Assembly (NCBI GenBank): GCA_963281255.1
Contig: OY725502.1
Coordinates: 4,092,001-4,156,000 of the forward strand
From: Aphrocallistes beatrix
Taxonomy: Eukaryota; Porifera; Hexactinellida; Sceptrulophora; Aphrocallistidae
DNA length: 64,000 nucleotides
Direction of reading: 5' to 3'
This document shows, piece after piece, positions 54,004-63,400 of the stretch. The first letter of the stretch is position 1. Each line of letters starts with the position of its first letter. The translations under genes and the position numbers were made by a program. The notes under the pieces are model-generated. The model searched no databases. It worked only from the letters and a program-made list of their open reading frames with translations, and was not told the origin of the DNA.

Positions 54004-54601
54004 TGTTCTTCTAATACCTAAATAAGTTCAAGAGATTCTTTTCGGACTGAATTCAATGCTTATATTTATCTCTTAGCGCATTAGCAGCACAAATGATTGG
54101 TTTGAGGGCGGAAGTGAATTGCAGATTGCTATAACTTCGCTAACTGCTCATTCATCGAATTGGAAACCTTAACTAACGTATAGCATTACATGTTTTGTGT
54201 TTAGAATAACATTCAATGAGTAATCCAATCCAGTTTCCGCTTACAGCTTCGCTACTTCGCAGTCAGCTGTTTGACGGGAAGGACACAAAAGAACGAGAAG
54301 GAGAAAAAGAGAGTTTACTCGCAGTGTGTCACTGTCAATCCTAACAATAGAGATGCGCTTCTCAACACATGACACAACTGCTCGTGTAGCACAATGCTCG
54401 GAGTAATGTATTGAATCGCGGCCATATGGAGAAGCCTGGCCGTTCTTTGTCAGCTCTGCTTATGAATACAAAGCACACAAGTGCTATTGAAGAATCCGTA
54501 CGCACACTCAGGCTAGACAATGGAAGGGTCAGAAGTTCCAGCTCGTCAATGGCCCTAAAATTAATAGTTTTTGGAAACAAAGTTTCTGCTTTCAATCTGA
54601 G
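54004..54601. other. Bidirectional promoter region, NCS gene and MBL-fold gene
   Basis: The genes are divergent. An open frame continues upstream of the MBL-fold start to 54411, but the TATA box at 54602 and the signal peptide at 54696 argue that it is not translated as part of that protein. Confidence 0.45.
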
Positions 54602-54607
54602 TATAAA
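54602..54607 (+). promoter_or_regulatory. TATA box of the MBL-fold gene
   Basis: TATAAA lies 94 bp before the ATG at 54696. It supports that start over the in-frame ATG at 54411. Confidence 0.55.
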
Positions 54608-54695
54608 TCCCTCAATCTGCACATTCGCTATACACTTGAAACAACCTCATGCTGTAACTTCGTACACTGGCACTTCTTACTTTGAGCAACTGAAG

Positions 54696-55769
54696 ATGCA
54701 TCTTTCAATTCGCAGCCTCAGAAGCAGCTGTCTCTTCATTTCCTTCGCGCTTGCGCTGGCGGTCCCGATGAGCGGGGTCAGCGGCGAGCTGCTAAGAATT
54801 CCAAACCCAGACGAGCAGCTGCACATCTACGCACTCCCCGTCGGGGACGGCGAGAGCACAGTGCTGCAGTGCCCAGGCGGAGACCTGGTCGTGGTGGACA
54901 TGGGCAGCCGTGGGAGGGGCTGGAGTGCGGAGAGGGTCTCCTCGTTCCTGGAGCACCAGCTGGACAGAGTGCGGAGTGTGGTGGTCTCCAACACGAGTCC
55001 GGAGCACTACAACTACCTGGCGGGGGTGCTGGGCGACCGCAGCTCGCAGCTGGAGCTGGTGGTCCTGGGAGGGAGGGAGGAGTACTACCAGGGAGACGCG
55101 GGCTTCAGCGCGTGGCTGAAAACGCACGAGAAGATGGTGCGGTACGTGAACTCCGGAGAGCCGTGCATCACCGACTGCGACATCTCCGCCATTGCATGCG
55201 GAGAAGAGGGATCGGAGGTGCAGCTGAAGCTGCTGGGAGCAAACCTGGCGCAGAACCAATCCAACGCCGGGATAATCCTGCAGGTCTCCTCGCAGGAGTT
55301 CCGGCTGCTGCTGCCGGGGGACTTCGCGGGGCACGACATGGAGGAGCTGGTTCTGTACGAGTGGAGCGTCCTCGGCTACTCCCTCGCCTCCTCGCACTAC
55401 AAACTCTCCAGACACGGAGCCGCGAACAAAGCGAACGGGGAGAAGTTCCTCACGGCCGTCTCTCCTTCCTACGCGTTCTCTTCCAACGGCTACCCCGACT
55501 CCTACGATAGTTGGAATCCGAGCTGCGACATCGTTTGGCGCCTGCTGAACTTGCAATGCATTCACAAGAGCAAATATATCGGATCGTTCGCCTGTGGGAA
55601 CAGCCAAACGCGCTCACCCATGCAGTACAATAACTGGCCTTACGAGATCCATTCTACATCGGCAGACCAGCATTTGGGGAGGCTACTCAGAATAAACGTC
55701 AATACGACAGACACAAAGAACGCCAGAACTCCGCCAGAAGTCTTCTACAGCGTCCTGGGGAGTGTGTAG
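54696..55769 (+). CDS. Secreted metallo-beta-lactamase-fold (ComEC-like) protein with degraded metal site
   Basis: 357 aa from the ATG that starts a signal peptide (LFISFALALAVPMSGVSG, about residues 12-28). The order of elements fits the ComEC/Rec2-type MBL fold: ALPVGDGESTVLQCPGGDLVVVDMGS (canonical VGQGDS...LIDGG), SNTSPEHYNYLAGV (canonical SHPHPDHIGGL), LLLPGDFAGHDMEEL (canonical LLTGD...E..L) and SHYKLSRHGAANKAN...SYAFSS (canonical HHGS...VIS). Of the HxHxDH motif only the last His survives, so catalysis as a zinc hydrolase is doubtful. It may be a binding protein or pseudoenzyme. Several Cys in the second half fit an extracellular protein. GC-rich codons, intronless. Confidence 0.72.
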   Translation: MHLSIRSLRSSCLFISFALALAVPMSGVSGELLRIPNPDEQLHIYALPVGDGESTVLQCPGGDLVVVDMGSRGRGWSAERVSSFLEHQLDRVRSVVVSNTSPEHYNYLAGVLGDRSSQLELVVLGGREEYYQGDAGFSAWLKTHEKMVRYVNSGEPCITDCDISAIACGEEGSEVQLKLLGANLAQNQSNAGIILQVSSQEFRLLLPGDFAGHDMEELVLYEWSVLGYSLASSHYKLSRHGAANKANGEKFLTAVSPSYAFSSNGYPDSYDSWNPSCDIVWRLLNLQCIHKSKYIGSFACGNSQTRSPMQYNNWPYEIHSTSADQHLGRLLRINVNTTDTKNARTPPEVFYSVLGSV

Positions 55770-56727
55770 GAGGCGATGTGTCATTTTATCACTGTGGAGT
55801 TAGTGTTTGTCTTTTTATTATCTCATCTCTATTAGTAATTCAATCATGACAATTCTATTCAGTTCTTATGAATCGTTCCATACTGCTTGTACCCATGTAC
55901 GCACAAATCATTCATTAGATAAATTAATTAATTGACTAAATCGGTTGGAGATGGGAATTAATGTGCTTATGTTACTAGGTTGTTAGTCTCTAAAATTGTA
56001 TGCTATGTTCATATAATATCATTTGCTGAATGCTCACGGTAATTCCTTTATAATGACTCGAATACTCTATCTTTAATGAAGTATAATAATGAATTGACAG
56101 AGTACAACTAAACTTTAGACATACGTACATGAGAAGTAATAGAAATACATAAAGGAAGACTGCTACATTCCCTCATCTACGCATCACTGAATGGATGAGG
56201 ACGGTGCACCAGCTTGATCACAATCCGCCCACGTCACAGCAGTAGGTTGGCACCAGGCCCCTGTAGATGTTCCCACTCCTTCGTCTGCGTGCCACCCAGC
56301 CTTTAGCTCCTACCTCGTGTATACCCAATTATGTTGCTTTATATCATCATCAACTTTACGTCATATAGGATAGCAGATGGATTGCTTATGTTGCCAGGTA
56401 CGTGAAATATAATATGTGCGTTACGTGTACTATGAATATAATGAAATAGTCATAACGAATTTTAAGAATTAAGAGAGATGAAACGGAGGCTGATGAGGTA
56501 GGGCTTCTTATGTTGCTATATTAGATTAGTTAAAATATGCATATCAATATAATTAAATGCTTACTGATCCCGGAACCTCGATTGTAATTCTTTGAATATT
56601 TCCCAGTAGTTCAATATGAAGTGAGACCAGATTTGTAGCTAATTTAATAGTCAAATTGTGTTCAAATACAGAGTGGATAATATGCATACACGACAAGAAT
56701 AATAGAATGACATTAAACAGCTCCTTC
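55770..56727. other. Intergenic DNA with one GC-richer patch
   Basis: Mostly AT-rich. At about 56170-56330 a GC-richer patch has a minus-strand open stretch of about 40 codons (GAWCQPTAVTWADCDQAG...) preceded by a possible acceptor. I cannot assign it; it may be an isolated exon or a repeat. Confidence 0.3.
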
Positions 56728-56880
56728 ATCAATGTGGTTGGTTCCTTCATCAGCATAGTAACGCGGTCCGTGTAGCTCCTCCATCAGTATAGTAACGCGG
56801 TCCGTGTAGCTCCTCCATCAGTATAGTAACGCGGTCCGTGTAGCTCCTTCATCAGTGTAGTGACGCGGTCCGTGTAAGTC
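56728..56880. repeat. 34-bp minisatellite, about four copies
   Basis: The unit reads TAGTAACGCGGTCCGTGTAG then CTCCTCCATCAGTA, repeated in tandem with minor changes (CTCCTTC, GTGTAGTGA). The flanking CTCCTTCATCA words at 56720-56755 are partial units. Confidence 0.8.
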
Positions 56881-57838
56881 CGCTCCGGCTCCACTCCCAC
56901 CCTTTCCTCTCCGGTCGCCGAACTGTGGTCCCCCTGCTGTGTATGCCTTTCTATGTTTCCCTCCCGCCCCATTCCTATAGTTAATTACTCAGGTTGACCC
57001 CTCAGGGTTCCAGCAGCCGTTTTGTGGCCAACTGTGAATGCACTTGGGACGCATTCATGTACCTTTCCCCAACCTGAGCTAGAATTGGAGGGTGTCAAGG
57101 CCGGAGCCCCTCCGAATTGAGAGACCCCTCATTATGTAACCTAACTGTATACTTACTATACCTATACTTATACCTTGACACCATTTAAGGACCTCCCTAT
57201 ACCCTTAGGATGCAACAATGAGTACGATTGAATTTTGGATGTAAAATTATGACTAAATCGGACATTAATTTAAACTTAACTTAACTGAACTTTAAACGAT
57301 ACGAGGGTATTCGAACTTACACCTACACTGAACTTAATTTTGAACGATATTCGAATTCGACCTTATAACCTAACTTTAGACGTGAACGAAAACGAAGAGT
57401 TACTCTCTTATTCGACCTTAAGCTGAACCTTAACCTATCTTAACGAATGTATTGAGGAGACCACATGACCAACTTCGAAGCTCATAATTAACAACCCTCC
57501 CCCCTCCCCCCAAATAAAAATTCTAAACCTAATAGAATCAACAATTTTTAGCTATACCCCTCTAAGGGGTATGCACGATAACGATAAACTGAACCTAGAC
57601 GGGAGGTATAATTTGGAATACCTCATAAAGCGCACTGAAAGTTTATTAACCTAGTCTACTGACCTAACTGCAAAATAATGTACCCTACTACCCAGGAAAT
57701 GATGAAGTTAGCGATGAGTGAGGAATGAGGCTAGAGACATCTCACACCTAGAAAGAAGGAGGGAGTTGATTAGTTTGAAAATGGGAAAGAAGTGAGTGAT
57801 GGCGTTAAGATTTGCCACATACCTTAGCTCGACAGTCT
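56881..57838. other. Unassigned repeat-like DNA
   Basis: It includes a GC-rich stretch (56880-57130) and then about 350 bp dominated by imperfect CCTTAAC/AACTTA/GAACTTA words (57150-57450). No gene was seen. It looks like degraded repeat sequence. Confidence 0.35.
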
Positions 57839-58100
57839 GGCAGTTTGGAAGTCCCTCAGTGTGAAGATCTGGTAATCCCTCAGTCTGAAGATCAGGTAGT
57901 CCCTCAGTCAGAAGATCTGGTAGTCCCTCAGTCAGAAGATCTGGAAGTCCCTCAATCAGAAGATCTGGAAGTCCCTCAATCAGAAGATCTGGAAGTCCCT
58001 CAGTCAGAAGATCTGGTAGTCCCTCAGTCAGAAGATCTGGTAGTCCCTCAGTCTGAAGATCTGGAAGTCCCTCAGTCAGAAGATCTGTTAGTCCTTCAGC
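57839..58100. repeat. 24-bp minisatellite, about 11 copies
   Basis: The unit is GAAGATCTGG then TAGTCCCTCAGTCA, with A/G and C/T variation. Because 24 is a multiple of 3, the plus strand reads as an 8-residue repeat, VPQSEDL preceded by L/V, without stops. The open frame has no ATG, so I treat it as noncoding. Confidence 0.85.
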
Positions 58101-58353
58101 CTGAATCTGGCGGTGAGAATTCTAAAAGAGAAAAGATCAGGTCGGTCTATTTGTAAAGTCTATTTGTCAAGTGTAAGAGTAGAATAATACTAACCTGATG
58201 GAGAGTTGACTGTGTAGCGGTGCCCCCGGGGGTGATGAGGTGAAGCGTTGAAGAAGGTATAGCGAATATTGCCGGCAATATATTTTCTGCAGCTTCTTCA
58301 CCCGTATATATACTCTCTCCGGTCCCACACAGCAGTAGGCATCTGTCAGTAGG

Positions 58354-58513
58354 CACCTGCCAATCATTATCTGGAGTAGACACCTGTAAGACTAAACACC
58401 TGTCGACTAGACTAGAGTGTGGACACCTTTGAAGCAGGTGCTGCCTCTGACAAGTGTTTACTACTGAGTTAGTTCTAATTATAACTGCAATAGACAGGTG
58501 GTTGCGACAGGTG
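58354..58513. promoter_or_regulatory. Cluster of six CACCTG/CAGGTG E-boxes
   Basis: CACCTG occurs at 58354, 58381 and 58397, and CAGGTG at 58435, 58495 and 58508, all within 160 bp. This core is bound by Snail/ZEB and E-protein bHLH factors. A TATATATA at about 58540 lies between the cluster and an ATG at 58625. The region may be a promoter for that open frame, or it may be a decayed repeat of CACCTGT words. Confidence 0.45.
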
Positions 58514-58624
58514 TCTGCTCCTGCATGGGACGGTGTAGAGTATATATACAAGTGATGAACACAGTTTCGAACAATTTCAACAGATCCTTTTCGCTCTCCA
58601 TCACTCTTCCAAACTTCTCATCTG

Positions 58625-59092
58625 ATGTGCTTCTCTCTCCAACTCATCATAGCTAGCTACGTGACAGCAACTGGATACCTACGCCACATCTACAGCACAA
58701 CCACATCATATCTCCGGGGAAGCTACGTTACAGCTACATCATATCTCCGGGAAAGCTACCTTACAGCTACAGGATATCTCCGGGAAAGCTACGTTACAGC
58801 TACAGGATATCTCTGGGAAAGCTACGTTACAGCTACGTCATATCTCCGGGAAAGCTACCTTACAGCTACAGGATATCTCCGGGAAAGCTACGTTACAGCT
58901 ACAGGATATCTCTGGGAAAGCTACGTTACAGCTACAGCATATCTCCGCGATAGCTACGTTACAGCTACGTTACAGCTACAGCATATCTCTGGGAAAGCTA
59001 CGTTACAGCTACAGGATATCTCCGGGAAAGCTACGTTACAGCTACAGGATATCTCCGGGAAAGCTACGCTACAGCTCCAGGTTATCCTCTGA
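58625..59092 (+). CDS. Candidate repeat protein, 155 aa (11-residue repeat SYVTATGYLRE)
   Basis: The ATG is followed by a moderately hydrophobic start (MCFSLQLIIASYVTA), then about ten 11-residue units, SYVTATxYLRE or SYLTATGYLRE. They are encoded by a 33-bp minisatellite. Near residue 115 an 11-nt duplication (GTTACAGCTAC) shifts the frame, so the remaining units read ATLQLQDISGK. A TATA-like TATATATA lies about 85 bp upstream and an E-box cluster lies before it. It could be a real fast-evolving secreted repeat peptide, or just an open frame through a minisatellite; the frame shift favours the latter. Confidence 0.3.
   Translation: MCFSLQLIIASYVTATGYLRHIYSTTTSYLRGSYVTATSYLRESYLTATGYLRESYVTATGYLWESYVTATSYLRESYLTATGYLRESYVTATGYLWESYVTATAYLRDSYVTATLQLQHISGKATLQLQDISGKATLQLQDISGKATLQLQVIL
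58690..59085. repeat. 33-bp minisatellite, about 12 copies
   Basis: The unit is AGCTACGTTACAGCTACAGG then ATATCTCCGGGAA, with substitutions at a few fixed positions (CTACCTT, TCTCTGG, ACGTCAT). The variants alternate roughly every third unit (GGATATCTCC, GGATATCTCT, GTCATATCTCC), which suggests an older multi-unit duplication. One 11-nt duplication occurs near 58955. Confidence 0.85.
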
Positions 59093-59217
59093 AAAGCTAC
59101 GCCGCAATCTACAAGAGTGAACATTAATGTTTATGTCATAATTAGTTACGATTTATGATATTGTAACTTATACTTATAGAAATAACAATTAAATTAGTCA
59201 TATGGGGTAGAAACAAA

Positions 59218-59490
59218 GTATGTATTGTGGGTCTGTTGCGGGCTTGCGGAACAGCCGGCCCCGAGTGCAACTGATTGTAGTGAAGCCAGTGGTACTTCAC
59301 ACATCACTCAGTTCTAAACGAATGTTTCTCTCCCTTGGATCCAAACATACGCACAAGAAACGCGTAGCTCCTAGATGGATGGAGCTTCGCAGGAATCTTA
59401 AAAGACTGTCCTTGAGTGTCACCAGCACATTCAGCTGCAGAATCCATCTCGATTAACCAAATCATTCTTCAACCATGGATAACAACATAT
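59218..59490. repeat. Dispersed repeat, copy 1
   Basis: It aligns with 60128-60465: GTATGTATTGTG at the left end, GAAGCCAGTGGTACTTC in the middle, TTGGATCCAAACA..CG.ACAAGAAA, CACATTCAGCTGCA.AATCC, and ACCATGGATAA at the right end. The copies have several indels. No intact open frame is shared by both copies. Confidence 0.75.
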
Positions 59491-60127
59491 AACTTCAGAA
59501 AATAGTGTTAATTTTTACTCGTCTGTGGTTGGACCATGGATAAATGATCTAAATTAATTTCTAGCATTTGTATTAAATCAATTGATTCATCATAAATATA
59601 AATCTGATGAAGGTTAAATTCCAAGCTTATAACAACTTCTTTACCACCTATTTCTAAACTTTTGCGACGAAAAAAATCCAGCATTAGAAAAGAAAAGCAG
59701 CGTTAAAACTGCTAAATGAGTTGAGAGATTTAATTCGTACAAGTGCGGTTCGCTTGCTTGCGCTGCGCGGCTGGCTCCACATTAATTATAAGATAGATAA
59801 CAGCTCTAAATACTTCTGTCTTACTGTTATAATCGATATCACTTGAAAATTTACAAAATTTCGAGACATATTTGAGGAGATTTAACCTGGCAACATAAGC
59901 AATACCAAATAGCATTTGCAATCGTCTTAAATGTGGAGAAAAATAAAGAAAACAACGAAGAATTAATTAGAAAAATAACAAAGTAAACCAAGCAACATAA
60001 GTGAAACATGGGATCAGTTGTATTTTAAAGGATTTTGATTTAAATTATCTGCGCCCGGATGGTCAGGACTAGCTAGATGGTGAGTTATGTCGTCTTTGAC
60101 CTACCTGACTGGCCTGACAGTCGTTGA
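59491..60127. other. AT-rich spacer between two dispersed repeats
   Basis: No gene seen. A further GGACCATGGATAA motif lies at about 59531. Confidence 0.4.
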
Positions 60128-60465
60128 GTAGTATGTATTGTGCGGGCATGTTGCGGGATTGCGAGCCAGCCCGCCCGCGTGCAACTCTGATGGTGTGAAG
60201 CCAGTGGTACTTCGCACACCACTCAATTCAAACGGGCGTTTCTCTACCTTGGATCCAAACAGACGTACAAGAAATGCATAGGTCCTGGATGGAGTCTCAC
60301 CTGCACATTCAGCTGCAAAATCCATCTCGATCAACGCTTCGATAGTAAGCACTAATGTGATACAATGAAGTAACTTGGAGTAACATCGGTCCGGATTCTC
60401 AATAATTTCATTACAAAATGTATCTCACACCGGAATCATTCTTGGACCATGGATAAGAACAAATA
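60128..60465. repeat. Dispersed repeat, copy 2 (possible retroelement remnant)
   Basis: Second copy of the 59.2-kb repeat. On the minus strand it has an open frame of 83 codons containing VRSTTGFTPSELHAGG, which resembles the STTGFTP.EL..G block near the end of Ty3/gypsy integrase cores. The resemblance is short and unsupported by other integrase motifs, and copy 1 has a stop and a frameshift in the same place. Confidence 0.4.
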
Positions 60466-60499
60466 ACTAAAAATATCTATAATTCTGTAAGGAATCTGT

Positions 60500-63400
60500 A
60501 AGAAACGTTATAAGAGCAAAGTGAAAGTGAGCATTTTCAGTTTGGAAGCAATAGAAATATCGGGTGATTTGGAGCATTTTTCATCACTGTGGGGGGGTAC
60601 AGTGCCATTTTGAGAAAAAAATATGGCCAAAGGAGAGCGAAGCTAGGCATTTTATGGCGGAAACCTTGTTATAAGAGCAAAGTGAAAGGAAGCCTTTTGA
60701 GTGAGGAACAAATTGAAATTCAAAGTGATCTGAGGCATTTTCTGGTCCCTGTGGGGGGGTACAGTGACATTTTGAGGTAGGAATGTTGCCAAATGAGAGC
60801 GAAGCTAGGCATTTTATGGCGGAAACCTTGTTATAAGAGCAAAGTGAAAGGAAGCCTTTTGAGTGAGGAACAAATTGAAATTCAAAGTGATCTGAGGCAT
60901 TTTCTGGTCCCTGTGGGGGGGGGTACAGTGACATTTTGAGGTAGGAATGTTGCCAAATGAGAGCGAAGCTAGGCATTTTATGGCGGAAACCTTGTTATAA
61001 GAGCAAAGTGAAAGGAAGCCTTTTGAGTGAGGAACAAATTGAAATTGAAAGTGATCTGAGGCATTTTCTGGTCCCTGTGGGGGGGGGTACAGTGACATTT
61101 TGAGGTAGGAATGTTGCCAAATGAGAGCGAAGCTAGGCATTTTATGGCGGAAACCTTGTTATAAGAGCAAAGTGAAAGGAAGCCTTTTGAGTGAGGAACA
61201 AATTGAAATTGAAAGTGATCTGAGGCATTTTCTGGTCCCTGTGGGGGGGGGTACAGTGACATTTTGAGGTAGGAATGTTGCCAAATGAGAGCGAAGCTAG
61301 GCATTTTATGGCGGAAACCTTGTTATAAGAGCAAAGTGAAAGGAAGCCTTTTGAGTGAGGAACAAATTGAAATTGAAAGTGATCTGAGGCATTTTCTGGT
61401 CCCTGTGGGGGGGGGTACAGTGACATTTTGAGGTAGGAATGTTGCCAAATGAGAGCGAAGCTAGGCATTTTATGGCGGAAACCTTGTTATAAGAGCAAAG
61501 TGAAAGGAAGCCTTTTGAGTGAGGAACAAATTGAAATTGAAAGTGATCTGAGGCATTTTCTGGTCCCTGTGGGGGGGGGTACAGTGACATTTTGAGGTAG
61601 GAATGTTGCCAAATGAGAGCGAAGCTAGGCATTTTATGGCGGAAACCTTGTTATAAGAGCAAAGTGAAAGGAAGCCTTTTGAGTGAGGAACAAATTGAAA
61701 TTGAAAGTGATCTGAGGCATTTTCTGGTCCCTGTGGGGGGGGGTACAGTGACATTTTGAGGTAGGAATGTTGCCAAATGAGAGCGAAGCTAGGCATTTTA
61801 TGGCGGAAACCTTGTTATAAGAGCAAAGTGAAAGGAAGCCTTTTGAGTGAGGAACAAATTGAAATTCAAAGTGATCTGAGGCATTTTCTGGTCCCTGTGG
61901 GGGGGGGTACAGTGACATTTTGAGGTAGGAATGTTGCCAAATGAGAGCGAAGCTAGGCATTTTATGGCGGAAACCTTGTTATAAGAGCAAAGTGAAAGGA
62001 AGCCTTTTGAGTGAGGAACAAATTGAAATTGAAAGTGATCTGAGGCATTTTCTGGTCCCTGTGGGGGGGGGTACAGTGACATTTTGAGGTAGGAATGTTG
62101 CCAAATGAGAGCGAAGCTAGGCATTTTATGGCGGAAACCTTGTTATAAGAGCAAAGTGAAAGGAAGCCTTTTGAGTGAGGAACAAATTGAAATTCAAAGT
62201 GATCTGAGGCATTTTCTGGTCCCTGTGGGGGGGGGTACAGTGACATTTTGAGGTAGGAATGTTGCCAAATGAGAGCGAAGCTAGGCATTTTATGGCGGAA
62301 ACCTTGTTATAAGAGCAAAGTGAAAGGAAGCCTTTTGAGTGAGGAACAAATTGAAATTCAAAGTGATCTGAGGCATTTTCTGGTCCCTGTGGGGGGGGGT
62401 ACAGTGACATTTTGAGGTAGGAATGTTGCCAAATGAGAGCGAAGCTAGGCATTTTATGGCGGAAACCTTGTTATAAGAGCAAAGTGAAAGGAAGCCTTTT
62501 GAGTGAGGAACAAATTGAAATTCAAAGTGATCTGAGGCATTTTCTGGTCCCTGTGGGGGGGGGTACAGTGACATTTTGAGGTAGGAATGTTGCCAAATGA
62601 GAGCGAAGCTAGGCATTTTATGGCGGAAACCTTGTTATAAGAGCAAAGTGAAAGGAAGCCTTTTGAGTGAGGAACAAATTGAAATTGAAAGTGATCTGAG
62701 GCATTTTCTGGTCCCTGTGGGGGGGGGTACAGTGACATTTTGAGGTAGGAATGTTGCCAAATGAGAGCGAAGCTAGGCATTTTATGGCGGAAACCTTGTT
62801 ATAAGAGCAAAGTGAAAGGAAGCCTTTTGAGTGAGGAACAAATTGAAATTCAAAGTGATCTGAGGCATTTTCTGGTCCCTGTGGGGGGGGGTACAGTGAC
62901 ATTTTGAGGTAGGAATGTTGCCAAATGAGAGCGAAGCTAGGCATTTTATGGCGGAAACCTTGTTATAAGAGCAAAGTGAAAGGAAGCCTTTTGAGTGAGG
63001 AACAAATTGAAATTGAAAGTGATCTGAGGCATTTTCTGGTCCCTGTGGGGGGGGGTACAGTGACATTTTGAGGTAGGAATGTTGCCAAATGAGAGCGAAG
63101 CTAGGCATTTTATGGCGGAAACCTTGTTATAAGAGCAAAGTGAAAGGAAGCCTTTTGAGTGAGGAACAAATTGAAATTCAAAGTGATCTGAGGCATTTTC
63201 TGGTCCCTGTGGGGGGGGGTACAGTGACATTTTGAGGTAGGAATGTTGCCAAATGAGAGCGAAGCTAGGCATTTTATGGCGGAAACCTTGTTATAAGAGC
63301 AAAGTGAAAGGAAGCCTTTTGAGTGAGGAACAAATTGAAATTCAAAGTGATCTGAGGCATTTTCTGGTCCCTGTGGGGGGGGGTACAGTGACATTTTGAG

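Noticed and set aside
54411..54695. Upstream extension of the MBL-fold open frame
   Set aside because: A TATA box at 54602 and a signal peptide starting at 54696 place the start downstream. The extension lacks GC-rich codon bias.
57812..58156. 114-codon frame over the 24-bp minisatellite as a gene
   Set aside because: It begins only at a TTG, has no ATG in frame, and consists almost entirely of the repeat.
57839..59085. CRISPR-like regularly spaced repeats
   Set aside because: The 24-bp and 33-bp units are directly contiguous minisatellites without unique spacers, and the DNA is eukaryotic.
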